From assembly GCA_038496675.1 (NCBI GenBank), contig CM076671.1, positions 5,150,133 through 5,214,132 of the forward strand: a DNA stretch of 64,000 nucleotides, in the 5' to 3' direction. A program made the translations under genes and the position numbers. Of the stretch, positions 28,718 to 41,500 are shown one piece after another (position 1 is the first letter of the stretch; each line of letters opens with the position of its first letter). The notes under the pieces were generated by a model. It ran no database searches and was not told where the DNA came from. It worked only from the letters and a program-made list of their open reading frames with translations. Origin of the DNA: Rachycentron canadum (lineage: Eukaryota > Chordata > Actinopteri > Carangiformes > Rachycentridae).

Positions 28718-31700
28718 CCGCCGCAGGTCCCTCCTCTCTCACTCTTAAATGTAGCTCATGTGAAGCCAAACACAGCCAACCCACTGCAGCCGCATATCAC
28801 CACATGAAGCCAAACACAGTGGAGAACATTGCCATTTTCTTATCTCTGGCAGCCAGTATTATAAGATAATGATATGATGTTTATGGTTCTCTCAAAATTG
28901 CAATTTCATTTTACACTGCAAAAAATACTCGCTTTTAAAACCTTTTAGAACCTTCCAGTGGAGTCAGATTGTTTCACCTGTTTGTCATTATTTATTTATT
29001 TTTAAAAAATATTTAAAGTGTTTTATTTCACGTTTTACCCAAACTTTACCAAAATATTGCCAATACTTTTAGATTGCTTTGATCATTTTCCAAAGCATAG
29101 GTGAGTGAGTGTAGCTGCAGCTCAGGATCATTTTCTTAATTAATTAAAAAAGTCTTTAAAATGTCAAAAATAGTGTAAATGCATGTGATCATATCCCATA
29201 TCCTCAGCTGGCCTCTTCAAATTCCACGTTTTTCACACTTTGCATCCTCATGGCTTTGAGGATTTGTGTTGAGTACAGTACCAGTTCTGACTTGGAGCCC
29301 AGAACTGGGGGTTAATTAAGAAACAGATAAGGCTGTAGTGCAGCGTTTATGATATGGCACAAATGGAGCGCTTGCTAACAATTTGGCTGAGACGTGATGC
29401 AGTAAACTATAATCTCTGTGTGAAAATAATTGCATGCAGAGAGGAAGTCTGTCTTACGTTACGGAGCATTTCCTGCAGCTTGGTGTCTTCTGTCTCCAGT
29501 CATAGTTGTAATGCTTCATGATCAGATAATCCAAGAACAACTTATGATATTTTACTCAACAGGAATCAAAAAATATCTAATTATTTTTTCTTGACAGTTT
29601 CAATCTGCTGAGAATAGATGTAGTTTTTGCTTTAATTTGTTTGTTTTTATGTCCCATTTAAATCCTAATATAAGTATCAGAAACCAGGATTAGAAGAAGC
29701 TGAGTCAGAGTCAACTGATTAAATCCAAATGATTGTAGTTTTAAAGGCTGAATTTGAAACTTTGAACATTTTCATTTCAGTATATTTCCCTTTGGCCATT
29801 ACATGATGTTCTGAAGAGTTTACGATGGTTTCCACTGCAATACTCACACCATAATGACATAAACGTTTTGGCCTGGCTCTCAGTAGTCCAGTTTGTCACT
29901 GTGCTTTCCTTCTTCACTGCACTGGGGAAAGGAAATATCTTCCCTAGTCTGTGAGCATGTGTTTCATTTGCTGTATGATTGTTGAGGTGCAGCAGGTGGC
30001 TCCTCATACCAACAGACTGCTGCCAAACCTAAGCTTTAACACCAACATGAATCATTTGATCATTTTCTTTCTGTTTCACCTGAACCAGTGAGACATCCAC
30101 ATGAAAGGAGAGGAGACAGAGGTGTGTTGAGACTCAACACTGTTAATTACAGACATAACTGTGTCTCTCTCTGCATTTATAATTATTCCTTGCGTCTGTC
30201 TTCTCAGGCTATTTCCCTGTGTGGTTTGCATCTCAACCCCATCCCCCCTAATGACATCCCAGCACTGAAATAAGCCATAAAAACTGTCAACTGCTTTCTA
30301 ACACTCCCTAATAGGATTCTTTTCCCAGCATAAAGGGGAGTGTTTCGGGTAATGAAAGGTCCAGACCCCTGATGGCAGCTGTCCCAGCACCCACCATCTA
30401 ACACTTTTTGTCCTAACAACAACTTCTGCTCTGTGTATATTGTTATTGCACAGGTTGTACATGGTTATGAAGAATCGCTGTATACAAGGATTTTGTGCCA
30501 GGCCTCACAGTTTGTTTTCTTTTGGCTGCATGATAAAAGTGGATGGTTTGATTTGATGCACGCCATCATTCATCCGTCTTCTTTCCTTCGCCTCCTATCC
30601 CACCTGAAATCCTCCCCCAGGTTTTGTGCCTTTAGGGTTTGTGCCATCTGGATCAATTGGCAATTTAGCAAAATTTCTAACTGACTCATTTCTAACTCAC
30701 TTCATAAAGTAAATCAGAGAAGTCAGAAAGATTTTGATGACACAGTTTGTACATGTCCAATTCTGAGAGGAGGAGGTTTTTATCTGGCAAAGAAGCTGAA
30801 CATTTCTGCATAGGTCTACATTAATTAACAGTGCCATTGATGCATCACTGTGCCAGGGAAAGATAAGAAAAAGATATGCCTCAAACGGGGTTGTGCTGGT
30901 AGTAGGTGAGAGATGTATCACATGCTCCAGGTGTGTTGGATGTGAGTAAGGGAATAACAATCCTGTCCCAACTAAGTATTACATAATAAGGTCAGTACTG
31001 TGCTGTAAGTACTGGAGTTAAATACAGAAATAAATGTAGCCTGGAACTGCAAATGTAACTAAATCACAGTAAAGAGTTTAATTCTATACAGTAAAATATT
31101 GGTGTGGTGCAACATAAACACTAGACTGTGCTTGTTTGGTCTAGATCAGACTGAAATGATTATTTCTTTGCTTCCTCTCTCTCCCTGCACCTCTCCCTTC
31201 ATTAAAGCAATTTCAGCCACATTTCTCCATTGAGGAAACTTTTCACTGTTTATTTTTATGCAGCTCAGTTTAAATGTGACCTATATTCCTTAATGGAGCA
31301 GAGTTAAAGTGACAGTGTCACGGTTATTCGAAGGGTAATTGTTGTAAAGTTTGGGGCAGCAGGAGGACAAGGGCGTTCTGTATGTATTACTGTTCCTGCA
31401 TGTGGGTGCGTTTGTTTATGAATGAGTGAGTATTCATTTGTGTATGAATGGCTGCAGGATCAGTGAGTGCATGCACACAGTTTTGTGCAGTGGCTGTCAG
31501 TTGTTTTACCCTCAAGCTCAGTTGAGCCTTGAGATTATGTTCAAATACAAATATGAGTGTGGTTCCTTTACTGAGAATCAACTGACTCATAGTTTTTTAT
31601 TGAATCATCACATCAATGTTAATCTTATATTAGTCTTTTTTCTTCTTCTTTTGTTAACTGCAGATGCTAATTGTGCAGGTTTGTGTGTTTATTGGCTTTT

Positions 31701-34700
31701 AATGAGTTTCAAATTTGGATATTCTTTTAAAAAAAAAAAAAACAACTTATCATTTGATATTTGATATATCTCACATCAGAGTTTCAGAACATCAGCAGTT
31801 CTTGATGTGTCATGTACTTCTGCTTTTTTACCCACCATCTGTATGCATAACTTGTGTGTGTTTGTGTTTAACTCGATGCGGTTTCATTAAACAGCTGCAT
31901 GTGTCCCAGACTTGCACCACAGACACACTTGACCTCCTGAAGCACAGTCAAAAATGCACACACACGCACACACTGTGATAATGTGTGTGAAGGTGTGAAT
32001 GTAATTTTTTTGCAAAGTGTTTAAAGAATATTGAACATACCAGTGATTCCCATAATCCTTCAGTACATATGGTCCTGTACAGACTTGCCTGTTTACTCTC
32101 ATTCATCCCCACTCCTCTCTTTCTGCAGAGATGGAGGCTACTAAATGTGCTCTAGATTTGATGTGGACATGCAATTTTCAAAAAATGATAATGAAAGCCT
32201 TAATTCAGGGGAAGAATGTTACTAAAACTGTCTGATTACAACAGGACACCTTTACCTATCAAAATAAAAGATTTTGTAAGCATTTGCTCCCTGTAGCTAA
32301 ACTAAGACTAAGAAATATTAGTAGTTATGTAAGCCTTGGTGTTCGGTAGGTATCACGCAGGGGGTTTATCAGAGCTGCCTGCTGCTTGATGAGAGTGGAG
32401 TATGTGGGGATGGAAAACCCAGAACAATGAAATGAAAGAGGGTAAAATGCTTTCAAGAGCTGAAGGGAACTGGGTAGTCAGATGAGTACTTTCTTGGTCC
32501 ATCACCACAAGTGACCCAATTCACACTACACATGTGATCCATTGTTGATATTAAAAAACATATTGAAATTAGAGCTGGGATAATAAACACAAACCTATCT
32601 TCATTGTTGCTACTGGACTGATTTTTATCTACTGTGACACACTGGCAGACCTAAAGCTAATTTCCAGGAATAAAACATGTAAATCAATTTTTGTATTTGC
32701 TGTTTATCATATCAAGTTATTTCTGTCACTGTGTCTGTGTGAGGAGTCTCCAAGCACATTTGACTTGTGTAGTGATAGGTCCAACCAATCCATCTGTTTG
32801 TGTGTGTGTATGCTTTTATACAGCTTTGTGCATGTTTGCTTAGGAGCAGGGTGACTCATATTGTGTGTGTGTGTGTGTGTGTGTTTGTGTGCGTGTAAAC
32901 CAGTGAAATCAGAGCACCATGCTGTCCTAGGTTTCCAGAACATCGTCTCTCAGCTCAGTGACTCATTCATCCAGGCTGAAGATAAATCTATCACGGCTAT
33001 TTCCCACTCACTGACTCCCCGTGCCATCAACAAAGTCTAGATTGTCTGGTATCTGACTCAGAGAAATTGTCTGTGGCACAACTGAAACATTTAGTTGATT
33101 ATACTATACTATACTGCAGCATGTTTCTTTATTTAGCCCGGTAATGGACAAAAGAAAAAAAGTTTGGAAAACCATTATTTTACTGCATGAAGTAAGTATT
33201 TTTGTCTCTGTGTGTCGTCCATGTGTTGCAGCCTTTCTCAGGTGACCAGATGGACGACTTCAGCAGTGAATTATTCAACAGTTTTTTTGACGACCATCTA
33301 TTAGAGCGACCCCTGCTTGCAGACAGACCCTCACTTTTACACATGGACATAGACAGCAGCCCAGGTCAGTTCCTCTTTCATTATCAATATTACCATTATA
33401 AGTGCACATATGCTATGTTTTCAACAGTCCCTTGCAGTATTAAAATGAAAGGACAAACACAAAAAATAACTGTGCCTAAAACAGGTTGGATCACAGTGGT
33501 CGTTTCTTCTGAATTCTTAAATTTTTCCGTTATTGAAATTTGACAGCAGGTTAAAGAAGTTGGTTGGTGCAACCCTTTCCAGTGCCCAGCCACTGTCTTG
33601 AAGTGGCTTGCTTTGAAACTCTCAGGAGTTTTCTTCTCCTGCGCTCATAGTTGGATGTGGATGACCTCCTTGTTTCCTTGACTAACCTCCAACAGTGCAG
33701 CAGTTGTTCCACTCCTCAGCCAAGGTCTGGGTAGAAAAGACCCCAGATCCATTATTTAGTTTCTTTTGAAAGCCAACACTCTGTGCATGGAGAACAACTG
33801 TATCAAGTTGTTCTTCTCAACCACTGAAATCAAACTGTTTCAGTCTTCCCCAGAGTGAAATTCCATGATCTGAGAGCCAGTTTCTGTTGCCAGAGTCTGA
33901 GACTTCCAAAACTCCTGCCTATTAACCATCAGGAAACGTACTGAACTTCTATCCTTCACCTAGCAGGTGCTGGCTCTGAGAATAGGGCACCTTAAGTTAC
34001 TGGTTCAGGCAACAACTGGCTGAGCACTCACAAGGCACCCACTTGCAAAATGAACTTCCAGAGCAGCGTGACTGAGTCCTGGTCGTTCTCAGAGTTACTG
34101 TAGGTTCTCTCAGTCTATTGAGTATATCAGAAGGAAGTAGCACAGCCTGTCAGTCACCTGATACTAATTGTTGAACACTAGAGTAGCTGACACCTCCACT
34201 TTGAGACAGCTATTATTGTAGGAAGCTGTGAAACCATTTTGACTGACGTATTTTAAAAGATGCTAAATTTATAGATTCACAGCTGTTGCACGCACCTCAT
34301 AATGTAAATGTGAGGGCAATTTTAAAATGTTAGCCTCGTGTCTAAAAAAGCCACAAGTCAATTTATTGTAAAAGCCAATCTCCCCAGGTTGGACCTTTTA
34401 CCATTGACATACAAATCTGAAAGGTATTCCTTCAAATTAGTGTAAAGGCCACGGCAGCACAAGGTTAACTATGCAACAGAGAGAGATCAAATGCTTGTCT
34501 TTTTAAGAGCACTTGAAAAAAACTGATGAATTATCATCGCATATGCATGCCGAAAATAAAATAACTGAAAGGGAAAGGACACAGTGTTTGGGCAATTAGT
34601 CCCAAGGTAACAGTCATTGAATATAAATATGCAAAATGCCTCTTAAAATCCATTACTTAAGCAGCCTGTGAGATAACTTGATGCACCCTTCTTCCTTTTC

Positions 34701-35550
34701 CTAAACTCATTGCTATCATACGGCTTCCTCTCCTCAGTCCTAGATATCACATGTCAGAGCAAAGCTAGGATAAACAGTATATTGTATCTATTCTGTCTGA
34801 AAAAGGCTTTCTATCCGTCAGATATACAAGCAGAGCACAGCTACTCTTTGAGTGAAGACTCTGCCCCCCAGAGCCCAGCCCTGTCAATCAAAATGGACCA
34901 AGAGTCTGGTAGGTCAACTGATACTTTCTTATTTACTTGTTAGCTGTCTTAGTTTATGCCTCTTGAAAAAATGTGGAGCCAATCAAAAGTCTGCTGCTGA
35001 TGTTTAGTCTGGTTGTTTATCATGCTGGTTATCTGGTTGGTTCATTTTTCTGTCTGATGGTAACGCCTAACATGCAGTCTGACCCTGTCTGCTGCCTGTT
35101 AAACAGTACGGTCTCTGATTGGCTGGATCCACTGCCTGTCATAGAACATGTGTGATGATTGGCTTAATTTGTTGTCTGTTATATTGTATGTAGGAGCAGT
35201 GCCATATAAAAACACAGTGTATTTCAAACCCAGCACTGGTCGTCTTTGTCTGTCTTTCTGTCTTCCTCACTCTTTGTGACTCATCCTCCCCATTATCCCC
35301 CACTGTCTCTCTTTCTCTGTCTGTACCTGACTGTCTCACTCTGTCTGTCTGTCTGCTGTCTTTTCTCCGTTTGTCCCGGGGATCCTGCTGCTCACAGCAG
35401 GATCCCAGTCTGAGCAGTTTTCCTCCAGCTAAGCCCTGCCCACCTAACACACACACACACAGACTCACACACACATAGACTCACACAACACTATGACAAG
35501 CATATGGTTTTGAGTCTGCAGCTTTTGCCCAAGCCAACGGAAACTCTCTC

Positions 35551-35596
<46 letters not shown>

Positions 35597-38500
35597 GTCA
35601 GGTTATCTTTCTCACTCTCTCTCCCTGTCTGTATCTGTCTCTCCCATTTTCTATCTTTCTCTGTCTCCCTTTAATCCAATTAAATCCTACTTTATTGGTA
35701 TGAATATCAGATTATCTGCATTGCCAAAACCGCACATTGAGCAGAAAAGAATATAATTCAGATCAAAACAACCAACAGTTTGACGTTGGTCTTACCAGTG
35801 CGTGCAGCTCAGTGCTGTGAACTGGAATATTTCTGCAGATAATAATTTGCTTCAGGTTGTAAATCAGTGTCACATAGAGTTAGAGTCACTCCAATCACGT
35901 ATGCTTTGGTTAGAATGTAATTTTACTGATGCCAAAGGAAGCAGAAAGTTGTGTAAATTAAAAATTATATATTACTTAATCAAATAAAACATCTAAACAG
36001 CTTTGATTTCAGGCTATTTATAATACATAGATAGCTTTCTTGTATTTCCCTCTGTAGTTGTGTAACTGTCATCAAATGCTCACATATGGGGCGCACACAA
36101 AAACACCACACGAACACACAGAGCGGCACATGTCATTTGTATTTGAATCTATTCCAGCACATTTATCATTGAATTTCATCCAAACTTAATTTTACAACCC
36201 GTCTCTGCTTCATAAATCCTGAGCATAAACTTTGCGGCAGTTTTTACATTTCTACCTTCCTGTATATCAGTTATTCAAATGGGCCATTTTATACACTATG
36301 GCTCACAAGTTTTAAACTTCTCAATTGTTTTAGTTGTTAGTGAAATTTACAGTGTATTATCCTAGTGTCTCTGAAATTAAAGCATACAAAAATAAATACT
36401 TAAAAAGGAACCATGGGATCTTAAAACCTAAATTTAATCCAAACGTTTTACTCATCCAGCAAATGAATGGAAATCAAACGTCATACAGAAAGCTTGTACC
36501 AACACTGTTGCACTTCCGAGTTGCTTTGCTTTCGCCCTCTGTCCAGTTCTGTCCTAAACTAGTTCCATATGGTTTAAATCTGGGGACGGTGTTGGTCTTC
36601 CATTACTTGAAGCCACTGTCTGGTTCTTTTCTTCCAGTGCTTTGGGTCATTATTCTGCTGTACCATCCAGCCTGTGCTCCTTTCATCTTCCCTTTACTCA
36701 CCGTTCTGACAGCACTATACAGTTCTACTTCCTGCAGAACAGTGTCATCCTAATGATGCATCGGGGGGTGTAGCGACACAGTTTTGCCTTTGAACAAAGA
36801 GTTTGTAACTCTGTTTTCTTTACGCTTGAACAATATTTTGTGCCACAGCTGGACTGTTAGCTACCACATTGGCATCTGAAGTATTCTGACTAAGATTGGT
36901 GCAGCTGTACCCTTAATGATAATGTGTTATAGATGGGCTTCAACATATTGTTCTGTATTTGTGTGATCCTGCTTATGACATTTGGAGAAAGTGATTTTGG
37001 TTCAGTACATAGACAGTTAATCTTAAACCAATATATATGTGTACACAAAAGCACACACGAGAAATCCCTGATTCTTACAGGCGTTTTTACTGAGAAATAG
37101 CAGAAGGTTCTTTCCCATCGATTCAGTAAATCCTTTGTCTGTATTCAATAATTTCACATGAAGCTCAGGGCAGAGAAGAGACTGTGAGGATCCCTGTACA
37201 CGCTGCACAGCATCCAGTGAAAGCAGTGTAGTAAGAGCAGCTGTTTGTTTATCATGATGACTCCGTTTAATTAACCACATAGGGATGTTAGGAAGTTGTT
37301 GACCTTTCAGACACAAAATGAATCGGTGGATCTTTCTCTGTTTAAGTATCTGTACAAGTAGAATTACAAAGTGCGTAAATGAGAAAAGCAGCCCTCTTAA
37401 CTGATCACAGGTAAAATTTGATCGATCATTTAATATTTTTAGAGGAAACTGCCAGATGCCAGATAAGATAATGCCTGCAAAATCTGCCACTTTGACCACG
37501 GTGGTCAAATATCACCCATGCTACAATGTTTGAATTACAGAGGAACCACAAGGATCTTAAAGTCTCTTTTCGGCTGGAAAAAATAATAATGGTTTATTTT
37601 ATTGATCATAACATTTTAATACGCTATAATAGTTGATATGACATGAAAATAAAATCAAACTATAGCCCATGCGTTCACCCATGACCAGATGAAGCACAGC
37701 ACAGTTGGGTAGATCCCAACTATATTAGGATGAAACAAACCTTTATTGCACCATAGTCTGTAATAATGCAGGACCCAGCTATAAAGGAAAACATTGTATA
37801 AAGATGGAGTAGAGTGACAGTGACAAACTGGACAACACAACAAGCCAATGCATTTTACAAAAGCATTGCATTTAAATCTGTTGGTTTGTGTGTTGTATGG
37901 CAAACACCACACATATTCATACACAGGAGAATTGATACTTAAGAAGTTTAGCAAGTTTTAACTTTCCTGTCTCACCCTCTCGCTGTCTGTGGTCTCATTG
38001 CTCTTATATGGCCAAAGACAAGCTGTGTGTTTTACTGCAGCTCTTACTGTGCGGCTCCATCTATTGTTTTAATACTGCTGCTGTCCCACTGAGATCAAAC
38101 GCAGTCACCACCTCTCCTCTGTTCGCTCCATCTCATGACTGCCAGGAGCCTTTTGGTCATTAACCACCTCTCCAGAGGATTTCTTACCTGCGTTTACAAC
38201 ATTTTACCCAAACAGACACACTTTCTTTTCTTTTTTCCTGTTAATTTAGCCTCCAAAGAGATGGTAACTGAGAGGATCATGTTTTACTTCCTTCACTCTG
38301 GACTGTACTATTAAAAATACATACATTCAAATTTGAATGTGGGTTATGTGGACTGCATCTCTCTTCCCTTTGTAATCCCTTAATTGTTTTGAAAATGTCC
38401 TCTGATGGACCAAGGTTGAAAAAATGATGAGATTGTTTTGATCATATTGGAAGCATCATGGCTTTTGTCACTTATACCTTAATCAAGCCAACATGCAAAT

Positions 38501-41500
38501 CAAAGTAAAACTCCTGTCATCTACAGTCCATACGATGACTCACTAATTATTACTTGTTATAAATAATGTGAATCAAAAACAGATTCTTTTTAAACAACCC
38601 CTGACTGTCAAAAGATGTGTCACTTTGTTTGTGATGAAAAGACCAGAGTAGACACACATGTACAGGACAGTTTTCCTTTGCATTGGCTAACAGCTAACAG
38701 CTTCTGGTATTCATTAAAGAAATGGAAGTAGAAGGCTTCCAATCAAGCCCTGGCTTAACAAGGGCAGGAGGCTTAACAAGGCTGAGGTTAGCAGCAGGAC
38801 TGGCCTCATTAGGAGAGACTTCTGAGGGTTTGACTCATATGGAGGATGTACAGAATAAGTAAATGGTGGATCCACCCAAAAACTCAAAATCCATTTGTTA
38901 CTCCTGATCCCATCTCATCGTCTGTCAATGAGTCGCTGCTATGATCAGTGACATTAACAAATGATAGTCATTTAATAATAATTTTGACACATCACTGTAC
39001 ATTATTATTTTATTAGCCTGCAGCTATATTTTCCATGTGTTGGCAGCACTGTGTCCCTTAAATTTAACGTTACATAAATAAATAAACAATTTGCTCTGTG
39101 TGTGTCAGATTTTTCAAAAGATAAAAGGCTAGAAGAGATAATTGCTAGTTGTAGGCCTACACTACACCTACCTTACCCAACTATAGGGATATACTGTATG
39201 TTGTTGATGTAATTACATTGATATTTGCTGCTTTGCTGCTTCATTTGCCCTCCAGTGTTTAGTGAATTGATCAATGCCTGAAAGCTCACGAAATAATAAT
39301 GAATAATGAAAGTCTCAGACTTTCCCCCCAGAGCCTTCCTCAGCTCAGAGTTTCCTCTTCAGCAACATTTTAGTCTGTAGCAGGGTATCTAAAAACCTAA
39401 AAATCACCCTGATATTTGAGGTGAACCTTTGAACTTCCCACTAGTGTGAGCATCAATTCGAAATGTCGACTTCTCTGCAAGTCCTGACAGACCTTTTTCA
39501 CAGCAGACATTTCAGCTTATCGTAGCAGGGAAAGAGCAGGTGAAACAAATGTCAACGGTGGCTCAGTGCCATCAAGTGTCCCTGCAAGGCATGATAGTGA
39601 GTCAGCATGCACAATACCAGCATCTAAATGGAAATGGAAAGCTTGAATGTAGTTGTTTCTCATTTTTATCAATTACTCTTGTGGTTTTCCTCCAATTGAA
39701 TGCCAAAATGTTTGCTGATCATTTTTGAGCACATGTGCACATTTGTGCACATTTTTCTCTCTAATGAATACAAATATTAATTGAATTAGAACCAGTACAG
39801 CTGATACTAATAACCCTCTCTATTGGCACCAATACTGATCTTGCAAATCAACTCAAGACTTCTTTAGTAAAGTGCCAAACGGTTATTTTTTGACAATCTT
39901 GAGGTCAGAGTTTATTTCTGATATTGACTCCACAGATTACAGTGCTGAGCCTGCAGCTTATTGGCTTTAGGTTTGTCTAAACCAGCTGAAAGAAGCCACA
40001 GAGATTTGTTTTTAGGATGGATTCTCTGTGCTGATCCCTGCTGGAGTGATGGACAGGGTAACGAGACAGGCTACCAGCTCTTTGACGGGCACACACCTCC
40101 ATCCCCCTCTGCTTCTGCCCAACACACACACGCACACACACGGCTTGTAAACTTCAGAGCATTTTACCAGCAGAATGTTGCTAGGAAACCAGGAGGTGAT
40201 TAAAATGACGTTCATTCCCCATACACACACACAGAGCAGCCGACCTCTTGTTAAACACCGATTGCTTTCTTTCCATACACCATGGGAGCCTTTTTGGTGA
40301 AAGTGCATGTTGTGACAAACATCAAAGTATCTGACCTGGTGTTTTATTCCAAAGAGAAAGTGCTGACTTGAGAGAACTTCACATAACCCTCCTTCTCAAC
40401 CTGAAGTTACCCTTTAGCTGCTTTTTACTGATAAAAAATGTCTAAAAAGTCATGATTTCACACAGTTAAAACAAAACACTTATATTAACTATTAGTCTGG
40501 AACAGTATCCCATCAGTTCACCTGTATATATATATTAAATATATAAAAGATGTTAGAATAATTCCTACTGGATGTTAAGCTGCAGACAAAAAAAACATCT
40601 GTAATCTACTTCTTTAACTGTAAAGGTAAGAGAAGAAACTGTCAAAACTGACGTGACAGAGGTCAAGACATCCCGAGCTTTAGTCGAGAGTATGTGTTAA
40701 TCTGTGTGCCCACACCTTTCAAACTCTACATCTCCATTTTATTAAAGTTTAAAGTGTCAAAGCCCTGAAGATAGCACTCGGACAACATTGGTGGTATTTT
40801 CTTAAGCTTGAAAAAGTTCCTTTGAGACACAGATTGTATTATACACCAGTCTTTGCAGGATTACAGTCCTCCCTGACTAGTAAACCAATTCTTCAAAATA
40901 ATGAACGGCTCCTTTAAATCCATCTGATGAACTGTACGAGAAAGGCCACCTAGTCTGTTAACTTTGGATTATATAATGCTGTTGACTGCAGCATCTGGAT
41001 TCTGTCCCTCACAGAGGAATTAAGTTAGCTGGATAGTGTGCAGAGTAAAATCTGGAAACAACCATATCTGGGGCATGAACAGAAAAACAGCTGTTCTAGG
41101 CTTTCCTCAGTGCAGTTTTCCAGCTAACTCGGTAATCTTGTTTTTTTAGACATCCTTGAGGAGAGGACTCTTCCTAGTGGCATGAATTTCTTCAGGCCCT
41201 CGTACAGGAGGATAAAATCCTATAATGTTAGAGGCTCTTTGAGAGGTCTAGTGGTGGTTGCAAGAGGTTCTCACATGGGTTACCAAGCTGTGTGGGAGTC
41301 AAGGCTGCCCTAAACCCAATGTGGGGACTTTGGAAAAGTCAACTGGACAGTGAAGTCTAAATATAATTTAAGCTCTTTAGTACAGTGAATACAGAAATTA
41401 TTCAAAGCTCTTCACTTTCTTTCACATTTTCTTGTAACCATATACTAAAATTATCCTTAAAAACTAATTTTCCCTCATCAGTCTACACTCAATACCCCAT

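Larger units (their letters stand above)
24414..33231 (+). other. creb3l1: creb3l1 intron 1 (8.8 kb)
   Basis: Donor gtgagt at 24414, acceptor ending at 33231. Contains several TG/CA runs, a pentanucleotide ATTCT array and two fragments of a teleost interspersed repeat, all listed separately. No alternative exon with coding similarity was recognised. A long first intron is a plausible site for enhancers, but none can be named from sequence. Confidence 0.7.

Noticed and set aside
28415..28784. Thr-His and Cys-Val rich open frames on both strands
   Set aside because: Translations of TG and CA microsatellites.
36334..36753. 139-codon plus-strand frame
   Set aside because: Antisense of a Tc1-like transposase relic; no start context or splice support.
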